Of a stretch of DNA of 64,000 nucleotides, positions 1-10,164 are shown piece by piece. The DNA lies in NCBI GenBank assembly GCA_938001865.1, contig CALLAW010000036.1, positions 1 through 64,000 of the forward strand, in the 5' to 3' direction. Each line of letters opens with the position of its first letter. The first letter of the stretch is position 1. Below the pieces are notes generated by a model. That model did no database searches. It was given only the letters and a program-made list of their open reading frames with translations, and was not told where the DNA came from. The stretch is from an uncultured Saprospiraceae bacterium. Lineage in GTDB: Bacteria; Bacteroidota; Bacteroidia; Chitinophagales; Saprospiraceae. The position numbers and the translations under genes were made by a program.

Positions 1-493
1 GACATCAACTGACTCGACGATCACAAGGGTTACGACTACTCCAACAGAGACTACTATTGAGACACTCATCCAGATCGATAGTCTGATCGATGATAGACCA
101 GTATTTATCTCACGACTTGACTCTAGTGAAGTCCAGCTCGATCTAGAACTCGATAGCCTGATTGTCAAAGTAAACGACATTGACTCTATAGCAATCGAAC
201 CAGAAAAACCAGCTAAGCCAATCGGTATCGCAACCTATAGTCGTGGTGTCGCCTACTGGAATAAGGCAAGTAAGTCAAAGGACCTCTTCGTAATGCATGA
301 TACTGCTAAGCCAAACACTCAGATAGAACTCTATAACCCACTTGTGAATAAAAGGATAATTGCAACGGTAGTAGCTGCGATTCCAAGGAATGCTTACCCC
401 GATGACATTAGCTTAGTGCTTTCGCCAGGTGTTGCTGCCAAACTCGGTGCTAGAGATTCTAGATTCTATGTAGAGATGAAGTATTATAAATAG
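1..493 (+). CDS. C-terminal fragment of a cell-envelope protein with an RlpA-like double-psi beta-barrel (partial)
   Basis: The frame is open from base 2 to the stop at 491-493, so the gene begins before the window. The visible 163 residues start with a Thr/Asp/Leu-rich low-complexity linker. They end with a domain of about 90 residues containing the patterns YSRGVAYWNK, YNPLVNKRI and VAAKLGARDSRFYVEMKYY. This matches the RlpA-like double-psi beta-barrel tail that Bacteroidota often place behind LysM repeats in peptidoglycan-associated proteins. The LysM part, if present, lies outside. Function in the cell wall is inferred from the family. The downstream PLP-enzyme gene follows after 35 bp on the same strand. 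Confidence 0.6.
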   Translation, partial: TSTDSTITRVTTTPTETTIETLIQIDSLIDDRPVFISRLDSSEVQLDLELDSLIVKVNDIDSIAIEPEKPAKPIGIATYSRGVAYWNKASKSKDLFVMHDTAKPNTQIELYNPLVNKRIIATVVAAIPRNAYPDDISLVLSPGVAAKLGARDSRFYVEMKYYK

Positions 494-495
494 AC

Positions 496-503
496 TACTT
501 TTG
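496..503 (+). promoter_or_regulatory. possible -7 promoter box (TACTTTTG)
   Basis: Exact match to the Bacteroidota TAnnTTTG element, 25 bp before the ATG of the PLP enzyme gene. No TTG element is visible 17-23 bp upstream, so this is only half of the usual promoter. Confidence 0.3.
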
Positions 504-528
504 CCCTCTGATAAACAAAAAAACAAAC

Positions 529-1506
529 ATGCAGTACGTAGAGAATATCCTTGGCACTATCGGCAATACACCACTTATTAAACTCAATGCAATCGCTGAA
601 GACATTCCAGCATTAGTACTTGCAAAGGTTGAGTACTTCAATCCAGGGCATAGTATCAAGGATAGAATGGCACTCAAAATGGTCGAAGTAGCTGAAGCTA
701 ATGGAGATCTTAAGCCAGGAGGAACCATCATTGAATGTACTTCTGGTAATACCGGTATGGGACTAGCTCTAGCTGCTTGTGTCAAAGGATACAAATGTAT
801 CTTCACAACAAGTGATAAGCAATCAAAAGAAAAAATGGATGTGCTGAGAGCAGTTGGTGCTGAAGTAATAGTCTGCCCAACAAATGTTGAAGCAACAGAT
901 CCGAGATCATACTATAGTGTTGCAGAGAAACTCAGCAAAGAGATAGACAACTCATGTTGGTTAAACCAATATGACAATCTTGCAAATACTTTAGGTCACT
1001 ACGAATCGACAGGTCCTGAAATTTGGAAACAGACTGATGGTAAAGTGACTCACCTTGTAGTAGGTGTAGGTACGGGAGGGACGATAAGTGGTACAGGAAA
1101 ATATCTCAAAGAACAAAACCCTGATATCAAGATCTGGGGAATAGATACCTATGGATCAGCTCTCAAGAAATATCATGAAACTGGTGAGATAGTTGAATCT
1201 GAAATCTACTCTTATATCACTGAAGGTATCGGTGAAGACATTATTCCAAAAAACATCAACTTTGACATCATCGACCATATGGAAAAGGTGACAGATAAAG
1301 ATGGTGCAGTTGTCACTCGAGAACTCGCTATAAAAGAAGGACTCTTACTTGGTTATAGCTGCGGAAGTGCAATGGCTGGACTGCGCCAACTCAAGTCTCA
1401 ATTAACAAAGGATGATGTTGTCGTTATTATCTTTCATGATCATGGAAGTAGATATGTAGGTAAGGTGTTTAATGACGAATGGATGAAAGAAAACAACTTT
1501 ATCTAG
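529..1506 (+). CDS. PLP-dependent cysteine synthase / cystathionine beta-synthase family enzyme
   Basis: 325 residues of the tryptophan-synthase-beta fold. The PLP lysine is Lys44 in PGHSIKDRMA. The substrate-binding loop is TSGNTGMGLA (71-80) and the phosphate-cradling glycine loop is GTGGT (181-185). The length is that of a catalytic core without a C-terminal CBS pair. The family makes cysteine from O-acetylserine and sulfide, or cystathionine from serine and homocysteine. The motifs do not separate these clearly; the residues GYSCGSAMAG near the end resemble the cystathionine beta-synthase branch. It is cytoplasmic. It converges on the dihydrouridine synthase gene with a 74-bp gap. Confidence 0.85.
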   Translation: MQYVENILGTIGNTPLIKLNAIAEDIPALVLAKVEYFNPGHSIKDRMALKMVEVAEANGDLKPGGTIIECTSGNTGMGLALAACVKGYKCIFTTSDKQSKEKMDVLRAVGAEVIVCPTNVEATDPRSYYSVAEKLSKEIDNSCWLNQYDNLANTLGHYESTGPEIWKQTDGKVTHLVVGVGTGGTISGTGKYLKEQNPDIKIWGIDTYGSALKKYHETGEIVESEIYSYITEGIGEDIIPKNINFDIIDHMEKVTDKDGAVVTRELAIKEGLLLGYSCGSAMAGLRQLKSQLTKDDVVVIIFHDHGSRYVGKVFNDEWMKENNFI

Positions 1507-1580
1507 AGTATCCAGCTGTTTACTCAGTATTCTTCTACAATAATTTATTATTCTAATTTTTAACTCCTTTAGGATTCGAA

Positions 1581-2546
1581 TCAATAAGTGTACTCCTTAG
1601 ACCTCTCTTGCTCAAACAACTCAGAGATCACTTTATCATAAGCTTCTATCGTTTTACACTTTTTGATTTTCTTGATAACCTGATCGGTATTGTCAAAGCG
1701 CTGGGCAAAGTATTCCCAATAGGAAAGCATCTTGCGGATGATCCCCTTATCTCCTGTTAGCTTCTCAGAGTATTCAATAAAGAGTCTGTCATGGAACTTG
1801 CTAAAGCGTTCTATTCGGTCTTCTGGATAGTCAACAGTATCTTCCTTAATCATTGATGGAAGAAATGGATCAGCAATCAGTCCACGACCTATCATCCAAT
1901 GGTTTATCATTGGAAACAGCTCTGCCATCTCTCTATATCTTTCTACAGATGTGATATCACCATTGAAGTACAACTTCTGATCAGTACTTTCCACACATCG
2001 CCTGAAGCTATCTAAGTCTACTCCGCCGACATAGAGTTGCTTTCCGATACGAGCATGGATACCAATATTCTTGATAGGGTATTTGGCAAGTACTGGAAAG
2101 ACATCTAAGATCTCGGCTGCATGGTCATAACCCATTCTCATCTTCATTGATACAGTGATGTCAGACTTACTGTGTACTTGATCTAAGATTGCATCGATGC
2201 GATCTGGATCACTTATGAGACCTGATCCAAGACACTTATTGGTTACCATTGGGTATGGACAGCCTAGATTCCAATTCAGTTCTATATAGCCTAGACTTTG
2301 GACGTACTCAGAAACGAATATAAACTCCTCAGCACTATTTGTCATCACTTGTGGGATAACGTTCATTCTAGCGTTATTCTTGACTTGTAAGTCCTTCTGA
2401 TAGCCTGGCTTGATGATCATCTTCCCACCGAGCCGTATGTATGGTGCATAGTAGATATCTACACCTCCAAAGTACTGGTGAAGTGCATTCCGAAATCTAT
2501 AATCCGTAAATCCTTGAAGTGGTGATGAGACAATAGTGCAAGACAT
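1581..2546 (-). CDS. tRNA-dihydrouridine synthase family flavoprotein
   Basis: 321 residues with the Dus signature: N-terminal SSPLQGFTDYRFR (the FMN-binding strand of the TIM barrel), NLGCPYP with the presumed catalytic Cys95, and MKMRMGYD in the middle. The family reduces specific uridines in tRNA to dihydrouridine with FMN and NADPH. It looks closest to the DusC-like group common in Bacteroidota, but which tRNA position it modifies cannot be read from sequence. The start is the first ATG and gives a normal N-terminus. It is transcribed alone, convergent with the PLP enzyme. Confidence 0.85.
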   Translation of the reverse strand: MSCTIVSSPLQGFTDYRFRNALHQYFGGVDIYYAPYIRLGGKMIIKPGYQKDLQVKNNARMNVIPQVMTNSAEEFIFVSEYVQSLGYIELNWNLGCPYPMVTNKCLGSGLISDPDRIDAILDQVHSKSDITVSMKMRMGYDHAAEILDVFPVLAKYPIKNIGIHARIGKQLYVGGVDLDSFRRCVESTDQKLYFNGDITSVERYREMAELFPMINHWMIGRGLIADPFLPSMIKEDTVDYPEDRIERFSKFHDRLFIEYSEKLTGDKGIIRKMLSYWEYFAQRFDNTDQVIKKIKKCKTIEAYDKVISELFEQERSKEYTY

Positions 2547-2689
2547 GGGTCAAAGGTAGGAAAAGTGGAATTATTAATTCCTTGCAGGACAAAGGAAGAC
2601 ACACAGTTCAATTATGAAATTTCCAATTGATCAATAACTTTTAACCGAAGTCAATAAAATAAAACATAGGGAGTTTTTAATCCTATTTA

Positions 2690-4171
2690 CTATTTAAAAA
2701 CAGTAATTTTTGTAGACTTTAAAACTTCAGAATTCTCTTTAATACGTAGTATGTATAATCCATTATGAATTAGACTTACATCAATAGAATTGCTTATTAA
2801 GGGTCGGTCAGCCAACACAACTTGTCCACTTAACGATAAAATATCAAAGGTGTAATTCTTTGATAAGTTCTCTTTAATATCGATGTATATACGGTTAGTC
2901 GCAGGATTTGGAAAGGCAACTACTTCTTCAGTATCAAATGTAATTTCATTAGTATTGGAAGTTACTGACAGGTCAAAAAACAAATAAGGAGTAGCTCGGT
3001 TATAAGCTGGAAGCTCTACAGAGTGTTGTTCAAAATTACACGCCATTCCAAATTTATCTGGCTCACCAATAGTATGAAAATATCTAGAGCTGCTGATTGT
3101 TGAGATGTAAATTTTTCCATTAGGACCTAGTTGAGAATTATGGAATTGGGTTGGAAAAAAATCTAAGAACCCATCGAACGTATCGATCAGTAAGGGTGAT
3201 GACGGAATGTTATCAGAAATATCCAATTGATACAGTTCTTTTGGGTTGTTAACATATAAGTAGTTTGAATTAGGAGATATAGATAAGCCTAGGAATCCTT
3301 CGTTAGGCACCACCGACCAAAAAGGAATTTCAAATTTGAGATTAAATGATCCGTCTCCAGAATTGAAGTCATACACTGCTACACAGCCACTTTGATTCCC
3401 AATAACAAAAGTACTCCCGTCAGGGCTGAATAATGTGTGAGGTCTAGCCCTAAAATTACTCCAAGGGCAGGTAAGCTCTAATTGGTTTGACTGTATAATA
3501 GTGCTGTTAGAAATGAGAAAACTCTTAATTTTGAAATCTCTAGACGCATATACAAGCCAAAAGTCATTAGTCTGCCCAATCGGTAATACCGATAATGTCC
3601 CTGCAACAATAGAATCAGTTAAGACGATCATTCGTTTTTCGATAACAGCACCTAGACCTTGATTTAAACTCATATCAAATGTGGTCGAAAAAAGAGTATC
3701 GGTTAAAGCTTCAGAACCTTGTGGACCGTCAAAAGCAGTAACGTTCGAATGGTATAAATGAAACACAGATTGGTCTTGAGGAATAACAAAATTGCATTTA
3801 TCAGCGTTGAAGCCATTTGTACAAAACAAATCTATGATGACTTGTTGGTTGCTTAAGCATAAACCTAAACCACCTTCCATGATATTACCTGCGCTATTAT
3901 AGAGGCTTGTACCATTAGAGTAGAACACTACATTACCATCACTATCAGAATGAGTAATTGTCTCAAGTCCAAATTCAACTTGGCTGTCTATTGATTCAAA
4001 GCGTAAACTGTCTTCTTCGAATACCATCTTGAAAGGAGTAAACAAGTCACTCTCACCATTGGTGTAGTAGCCTAAAGACCAAACATTGTTGAACTGTCCA
4101 AACGCTGATAAGCTTAAAAAGCACCCACTAATGAATAAACACTTTTTCAGTATTGAAGGTATTATTGTCAT
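2690..4171 (-). CDS. secreted beta-propeller-like protein with T9SS type A sorting domain
   Basis: 493 residues. An N-terminal signal peptide (hydrophobic stretch about residues 8-25, ending SAFGQ) is followed by repeated strands with FSPDGSTFVIGN and LSISPNSNYLYV, typical of propeller blades. The last 75 residues form a T9SS C-terminal sorting domain: VAFPNPATNRIYI, a central ILSLSGQVV strand, then NGLYILRI. The protein should cross the outer membrane by the type IX system and be anchored or released there. Its start lies inside the upstream gene (44-bp overlap), so the two are probably cotranscribed. Ligand or role unknown. Confidence 0.75.
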   Translation of the reverse strand: MTIIPSILKKCLFISGCFLSLSAFGQFNNVWSLGYYTNGESDLFTPFKMVFEEDSLRFESIDSQVEFGLETITHSDSDGNVVFYSNGTSLYNSAGNIMEGGLGLCLSNQQVIIDLFCTNGFNADKCNFVIPQDQSVFHLYHSNVTAFDGPQGSEALTDTLFSTTFDMSLNQGLGAVIEKRMIVLTDSIVAGTLSVLPIGQTNDFWLVYASRDFKIKSFLISNSTIIQSNQLELTCPWSNFRARPHTLFSPDGSTFVIGNQSGCVAVYDFNSGDGSFNLKFEIPFWSVVPNEGFLGLSISPNSNYLYVNNPKELYQLDISDNIPSSPLLIDTFDGFLDFFPTQFHNSQLGPNGKIYISTISSSRYFHTIGEPDKFGMACNFEQHSVELPAYNRATPYLFFDLSVTSNTNEITFDTEEVVAFPNPATNRIYIDIKENLSKNYTFDILSLSGQVVLADRPLISNSIDVSLIHNGLYILRIKENSEVLKSTKITVFK

Positions 4172-6597
4172 ATTCTTTAATGATAAAGTAAAGCCCAGTT
4201 GATAGATTTTTCTTAAAGTTTAAATATTCAGTGACAGAATGCACATGACCTATTTGCATTCCAATTCTATTGTAAATAATTGCATTAGTAATATTACTTA
4301 AAATTTGTTCTTGATCATTTAATACACTTCTATTAATATTATCTTTATTATCACAAGAGTTATTAAATTGGACATTATGTTTCTTTAGTATGGCTTGAGC
4401 ATAATATTTTGAATGACCTACATTGCTGTAACAATCTTGAGCTACATTGATAAGATTAGATAGTTCTGTAGAAATATCAGGTAACTGACCCTCTTTATCT
4501 CTAGTCGTAGATTCAGTGTAGAGCTTTATGACTGAAATGAAAGTAGAATCAAATTGGCAGAGAGGTTCGAATTGATTCGCAATACTATCGACTTTCTCTA
4601 TGTTATCGGTTGTCAGAGAGTCTAAATTATTCGCAAGTGAACGTATTTCTTGTCTTGCTCTTGAAAATTCATCATAGTCATCTACAATATTATCTCTTGC
4701 ATTATCAAGATTGCTAATCAAAGATTCTGAATATGAATCTATATAGTCATGATCAATATTCAAATCACCTAAGAGAGATCTAATTTGTTGAATTTGTAGT
4801 GCATTAGTAAAATATATTGTTTCAGCCCAAGACTCTACATCGTTATTTGTTAGAATGTGATTATTTGATATTATTGTGTTTGCAAACAACTGACTTTTAA
4901 TCCATACATTTATAGAATCACAATAATTGTCTTGCTCAAGTAATAATTGTTCATCACTATTGCTCAGCTCTTCATCGTCACCTGATGTCAACGGTAGAAT
5001 GACATTGTAGCAACCAGTTAACCCAGAATCATTTGTAATTTCAAAGATCGTAGTTGGATCTGCGTTTGTGATATAGTTATTATTAGATGGATTGACTTTA
5101 AAACGTGATAAAAGGGCATTCCCATCAGTAGACAGACCTACATATCCAGGGTTATTTACGAACCACTCATTTCCCTTTCTGTCTTGTTCTCCAATTTGGT
5201 CTTCTATTATTATCCCAGCATTACCTTCATTAAATTTATTTTTGAAAGTACGAGTATCGAAACAGTTGTTCTTTCTAAAAAGTATATTACAACCTCTGGT
5301 TGGATGACCATAAAATTCATTAAAGCAAATGCCTACTGACTCACTTCTTACATTTAATTGACCAAAACCTTCTTTAAAAGGACCATTTCTAAATATAGAT
5401 CTATTAATGATACCATAGCTTAGGTTATTAGCGTCTAATCTGCAATAATTCAATGCATTTTCACTAAATCTCAAATTAACGTTCTCAGCTAGTACGAAAT
5501 TACTTTGATTTTCAACTCCATATAGATTACATCTAGTCATCCTAAGAAAGCCACCATTGTAGCCATCTCTTGTGTTGTGGAAATTATTTAGATAACTGAA
5601 TATTCTAGAATCAGTGGATTGAATATTCCCGTAATGATTATTTTCAAATTGGCATTCGACGATTCGGCAAAAAGGTGTATTGTCCATTTTTATTCCATAT
5701 TCATCGCATGCAGATACATTTGCACTGAACATAAGGAAATAGTCTTGGTTATTAATAAAAACTCCGTATTTACAATTCTCAATCATTGGAACCTCGGAAC
5801 CAAGTCCTTGAACAGTTAAATTACTTCCTGCAAAACGACTAGAAACTCCTACTTGAAAACCACTGATATATGTTCTGGAAATATCAAGTTGACTTGAATA
5901 ACCCTCAATCGCTCCTCCAATTTTCTCTGATGAGCTAAATGAATTTAATGATCCCCTAAAATTACCAAATGTGATATCGCTATCCCATGCTGTTACACCG
6001 CTTGTGACATCATTAAAAGTACAGCCATTTATATAATTGCCTCCAGTACTTCCAAAATACCTAATACCCTCTATGTTATTTGAAAAATCACATCTAAGAA
6101 ATGATGATACTACTACTTTATTTAGGACGATAAAACAACGAGTATCTTCAAAAGTATTAGTAGTGAAGGTTGCATCTGAGAAAATTACAGAGCTATTTTG
6201 TTCTGCATATATATAAGAAATTGCAGGATCATTTAATGAATTAAAAAGTCCTGTATTGACAAATTCACAACTAGTATAATACCCATGTTTATCATTGAAT
6301 CTAATTCCACCTTCAATCACAATTTGAGAATTATTAGAGAATGTAAAAGATGTGTACTTTATCTGCGTATCAATGTCAAAAGTTAACGTTGAATTAGGTT
6401 GCAACTTAATATCTTTAAAATCCAAAGAAAGACCTTGCTTTAAAATCCAAAGAAAGACCTTGGTCAATAAGATTAGAGTAGGTTTCATCACCGGTTATTG
6501 CAATGTCATAAGAAACATTACCACAATTGTCTTGTGAAAATAAAGCAAAACTAAGAAAAGTAAAAATTGTAAAAAACTGATATTTCACATATTTCAT
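4128..6597 (-). pseudogene. secreted parallel beta-helix protein with T9SS-like tail, split by a 25-bp frameshifting duplication
   Basis: Translation from ATG 6597 gives a good signal peptide (ending FALFSQ), runs to DQGLSLDFK, then shifts frame and stops at 6415. The remaining 761 codons are open in another frame down to 4128. The shift is caused by an exact tandem duplication of 25 bp (6413-6437 and 6438-6462). With one copy the frame is continuous and encodes 814 residues. The body carries many short Asn/Gly-rich repeats (for example NCKYGVF, NCTFNDVTSG-like turns) typical of a right-handed beta-helix, then a helical region and a tail ending GLYFIIKEYDNNTFNTEKVFI that resembles a T9SS sorting domain. 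As read, the body has no signal peptide and would not be exported. It could be a fresh pseudogene, a reversible switch or an assembly error. Confidence 0.75.
6413..6462. repeat. exact 25-bp tandem duplication (two copies)
   Basis: Copies at 6413-6437 and 6438-6462 are identical, beginning CTTTAAAATCC and ending GACCTTG. Because 25 is not a multiple of 3, the duplication shifts the reading frame of the overlapping minus-strand gene by one base. Confidence 0.95.
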
Positions 6598-6613
6598 AAT
6601 TGATTATTTTTAT

Positions 6614-6621
6614 CAAATGTA
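6614..6621 (-). promoter_or_regulatory. possible -7 promoter box (TACATTTG)
   Basis: Reads TACATTTG on the minus strand, 16 bp before the ATG at 6597 of the split beta-helix gene. It matches TAnnTTTG; no -33 TTG is seen at normal spacing. Confidence 0.3.
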
Positions 6622-6681
6622 GTAAAATATAAACATTCATCATCAGTATGGAGTAGTAATTTTTAAAATCGTAACGTATAC

Positions 6682-7452
6682 CTATCTATACATCGCCTTC
6701 TTATCTCTCAAGTAATCTGGTCTGAAAGAAAGCCTAGCTCCAAGCACTACACTTCTGAGATCTCGACTTTCTTTAACTTCAAATCCAGCTGCTGACTCTA
6801 CAGTTTCATTGTAGCTATCCCATTTAAGATTAGGAGCAAACTCTAGACCAGCAAATGGAGTAATTGTAAACAAGTCTCCTAAGCCAATATCTAAACCAAG
6901 ACCCGCAGCTGCAGTGAAGAAGGTTTGATTGCTTTGTGAATCGACACTAGGAAGAACTGTCTCACCATCATCTGCGTACATTACATATGATAATCTCCTT
7001 ACTCCTGGACTCAGATATGCGTAGAGTCCTTTGGTCAGAATATTGCCTTGCTTAGAAAACGTAGGGCAATTACAATCACCCTCTATATCTAAGAAGTAAA
7101 AGTGGACAGGGACTTCGGCACCGAATCCATTCTGAACTGCACTTTTGATGTCTGGAAATTCAGATCCAGAATTTAATAATTCATCATAGACATTAATGGA
7201 TTGCTTACTTGTGGTAATGTATGCTGTAGGGTGAAATTCTACTCGGTAATTTTTTAATCTTAACCAATAAGAAATACCAACAAAGTGAGAAGTCTCAAAG
7301 ATGACATCTTCTGAGACATGGTTATTCCACTCATCTTGCCATTCTATTTGATTTGGTTGATATTTATACACAACTGAGAACTGACCAGTAAGAGTGAGAG
7401 TACAAAAACTCAAGAAAACTGTCAATACTAAATAGACTTGGAACTTCCGCAT
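6682..7452 (-). CDS. outer-membrane beta-barrel protein
   Basis: I chose ATG 7452 rather than the ATG at 7530 because it gives a clean signal peptide (MRKFQVYLVLTVFLSF, cleavage after LTGQ); 256 residues result. The mature part alternates polar and aromatic residues in strand-like blocks (FVGISYWLRLKNYRVEFHP, GLGLDIGLGDLFTITPFAGLEFAP). It ends in VVLGARLSFRPDYL, as in small outer-membrane barrels. A Cys pair (CNCP) lies mid-sequence. No specific family or ligand is recognised. It is divergent from rimO. Confidence 0.55.
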   Translation of the reverse strand: MRKFQVYLVLTVFLSFCTLTLTGQFSVVYKYQPNQIEWQDEWNNHVSEDVIFETSHFVGISYWLRLKNYRVEFHPTAYITTSKQSINVYDELLNSGSEFPDIKSAVQNGFGAEVPVHFYFLDIEGDCNCPTFSKQGNILTKGLYAYLSPGVRRLSYVMYADDGETVLPSVDSQSNQTFFTAAAGLGLDIGLGDLFTITPFAGLEFAPNLKWDSYNETVESAAGFEVKESRDLRSVVLGARLSFRPDYLRDKKAMYR

Positions 7453-7605
7453 TTGGAGATATTTGGTTTGAATAATGGTAATAGAACGCAATAATTCCAT
7501 GTTTAGGTGTAATTTTGCTATCAAATTCATTTCGAGTAATATCGGAATGATTTTGTAACCATCATAACATTTTGCCTACGAGCAACTCATAAAGAAACAC
7601 TATCC

Positions 7606-8916
7606 TTGAAAACTAAGAGCATCCACAATCAAACTGTCAATGTCGTCACACTAGGCTGTAGTAAAAACCTTGTGGATTCCGAGAATCTCATCACTCAGCT
7701 CGAGGCAAATGAGGTAGAAGTGAGTCATGATAGTAATGAACTCAGTGATGTCGTCATCATCAACACATGTGGCTTTATAGACCTCGCTAAGGAAGAGTCT
7801 ATTAATACCATCCTTGAATATGCTGAACTTAAGAAGGAGGAGAAAATAGAAAAACTGTATGTAACAGGATGTCTCTCTCAGAGATACAAAGATAATCTCG
7901 AAGAACAAATTCCAGAAGTTGATGCCTACTTCGGAACTGTAGAGCTTCCAGCCTTACTTGAGAAATTCGAAATAGATTATAAGCATGAGCTTGTAGGTCA
8001 GAGGACAATCACTACACCAGCTCACTACGCATACATGAAGATAAGCGAAGGCTGCAATCGGACATGCTCATTCTGTGCTATTCCATTGATGCGTGGTAAG
8101 CATATCTCTAGATCAATAGAAAGTCTTGTCGAAGAGGCAAAAAACCTTGCTAAGCGAGGTGTAAAAGAAGTGATGCTCATCGCTCAGGAATTGACATACT
8201 ACGGATTAGACCTTTATAAGGAAAGAAGGTTACCAGAACTCTTAGATGCTCTCTGTGAAGTGGATGGAATAGAATGGATCAGACTGCACTATGCTTACCC
8301 ATCGAAGTTCCCTACTGAGATCTTTGAAGTAATGGCAAGACAACCTAAGATCTGCAACTACCTCGATATGCCACTCCAACATGCAAGTGATCGAGTATTA
8401 GATAATATGAGGAGGCAGATCACCAACAAAGAGCAGCGAGACTTAATCAAATTAGCAAGAGAAGTCGTACCTGAGATTGCTATCCGTACTACCATGTTAG
8501 TTGGGTATCCAGGGGAGACTGAGAAAGACTTTCTAGTCCTTTGTGACTTTGTCAAGGAAATGGAATTCGAAAGATTAGGTGTATTCCTGTATAGCCATGA
8601 AGAAGATACAAGGGCTCATGTAGCACCAGATGATGTGTCACCCGAAGATAAGGCTGATCGATCTAATCGTCTCATGGAAATCCAACAAGAGATCTCATTT
8701 AATAAGAATGCTGAGAAAGTAGGACAAACCCTCAAAGTACTTATCGATCGGAAAGAAGGTGGATACTTCGTCGGACGGACAGAGTCAGATAGTCCAGAAG
8801 TAGACAATGAAGTCTTAATCCCAGCAGCTGACAACTATCTCAGACAAGGAGACTTCGTGATGGTTAAGATTACTGATAGTGAAGATTATGACCTGTATGG
8901 AGAATTAGCCGAATAA
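7606..8916 (+). CDS. rimO: ribosomal protein S12 methylthiotransferase RimO
   Basis: 436 residues, full length. The N-terminal methylthiotransferase domain has its three cluster cysteines at 18 (TLGCSKN), 55 (NTCGF) and 89 (TGCLSQR). The radical-SAM CxxxCxxC is at 150, 154 and 157 (EGCNRTCSFC), and a TRAM domain closes the protein. RimO adds a methylthio group to an aspartate of ribosomal protein S12 using two Fe-S clusters and S-adenosylmethionine. The LGCSKN form distinguishes it from MiaB. Start codon is TTG at 7606; no in-frame ATG exists upstream or before the first domain. Confidence 0.93.
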   Translation: MKTKSIHNQTVNVVTLGCSKNLVDSENLITQLEANEVEVSHDSNELSDVVIINTCGFIDLAKEESINTILEYAELKKEEKIEKLYVTGCLSQRYKDNLEEQIPEVDAYFGTVELPALLEKFEIDYKHELVGQRTITTPAHYAYMKISEGCNRTCSFCAIPLMRGKHISRSIESLVEEAKNLAKRGVKEVMLIAQELTYYGLDLYKERRLPELLDALCEVDGIEWIRLHYAYPSKFPTEIFEVMARQPKICNYLDMPLQHASDRVLDNMRRQITNKEQRDLIKLAREVVPEIAIRTTMLVGYPGETEKDFLVLCDFVKEMEFERLGVFLYSHEEDTRAHVAPDDVSPEDKADRSNRLMEIQQEISFNKNAEKVGQTLKVLIDRKEGGYFVGRTESDSPEVDNEVLIPAADNYLRQGDFVMVKITDSEDYDLYGELAE

Positions 8917-8999
8917 GTTTAACTCTAAGCTTAAACTCAGCAATTACTATCGATAGAATGCTGTTTGTAGTCTATCATAGAATTTCACTTTTAAGATCT

Positions 9000-10049
9000 T
9001 TACACACTCACCCTAGGATCTATCAATCGATACACACCATCAAGACTCATATTGATGATGATAAAAAGGACACTAACCGTCAAGATACAGCCTAAGAGTA
9101 AAGGTACGTCATAATTAAGCAAGGCAGTGATTGTCAACTGTCCAAATCCCCTAAAATTAAAGACACTTTCCACAAAGAATGCTCCACTCAACAGAGACGC
9201 AAACCATCCAGTAGTCGCAGTGAGTATTGGATTGAGAGAATTACGGAGGACATATCTGAGGATAATTATTTTCTGTGGGAGACCCTTAGCTTTTGCTAAT
9301 AAGACATAGGGTTGATCCAAGACATCTAGAGCAGCACTTCTGGTAATCTGAAGGATCACACTCACTGGTCTGATCCCTAAGGCTATCGATGGCAATATCA
9401 AGTTGCGAGGCATCAAGACTTCATCTCCCAAGTCATTGAGGACTTTGAGACCTCCTTGGATATTTAGCCCAGTGAGATGATGTAAGACATAGCCAAATGT
9501 CAAGGCAAAGAAGATTGCACTCACATAGCTCGGTATCGAGTATCCCAGTGTAGACAATGTCAGTAAGAAGTCATCAATCCAACTCCCCTGCTGCAATGCA
9601 GAGATCAGCCCAAATAGTACACCTAGCACGAAAGCGATCAATATAGCACTGATGGCCAACAACAAAGTAGATGGGAGAGCTTGGCTGATCATCTGCGATA
9701 CAGCTCTTCCTGATTGATAACTTTCACGGAGGTAGGGACGCTTGATTACTAAGGTCGTAAAGCCCAAAGGAATCTGAATAGCCACCTTATCTGTTAAATG
9801 GTCAGCGACACGATGAGTGAAAATAACTGGACTTACATCCCTAAGATAGTATCTGAGTTGTGTCCGCAGCGGTAGATCAAGGCCAAGAGTCTTCCTCTTC
9901 TGCTCAAGCATCTCACTGTCAAACTGCTGCCCAAATGTCAACCTTGCCGGATCCACAGGTGACAGGAATATAATAGAGGTAATCAATAAGACTACGAGGA
10001 CCAACGAAAGTATGCCTAGACCGACTTGTCTAAAAAATGTAAATAACAT
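9000..10049 (-). CDS. oligopeptide/dipeptide ABC transporter permease (DppB/OppB type)
   Basis: 349 residues. An N-terminal membrane segment is followed by a periplasmic stretch with SPVDPARLTFGQQ and then five membrane helices. The coupling (EAA) loop reads LDVLDQPYVLLAKAKGLPQKIIILRYVLRNSLNP, the contact site for the ATPase. The C-terminus ends DPRVSV, as in OppB/DppB proteins. It forms one half of an inner-membrane peptide importer. The matching fused ATPase lies 13.5 kb away at 23612-25330. No second permease or binding protein is found in the window. It stands alone, convergent with rimO. Confidence 0.85.
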   Translation of the reverse strand: MLFTFFRQVGLGILSLVLVVLLITSIIFLSPVDPARLTFGQQFDSEMLEQKRKTLGLDLPLRTQLRYYLRDVSPVIFTHRVADHLTDKVAIQIPLGFTTLVIKRPYLRESYQSGRAVSQMISQALPSTLLLAISAILIAFVLGVLFGLISALQQGSWIDDFLLTLSTLGYSIPSYVSAIFFALTFGYVLHHLTGLNIQGGLKVLNDLGDEVLMPRNLILPSIALGIRPVSVILQITRSAALDVLDQPYVLLAKAKGLPQKIIILRYVLRNSLNPILTATTGWFASLLSGAFFVESVFNFRGFGQLTITALLNYDVPLLLGCILTVSVLFIIINMSLDGVYRLIDPRVSV

Positions 10050-10164
10050 ATCATCAGCTAAAGTAAGCTTATGAATGCATTAACACCCATTATAGAGAGT
10101 AAATCTCTCTCCGAAATGATTAATTCTAAAGAAATTGTAATTGCGAAAGGGTACTGATTATTAT

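Noticed and set aside
6413-6462. Start of a CRISPR or satellite repeat array
   Set aside because: Only two copies, no spacers, and the unit lies wholly within a coding sequence.
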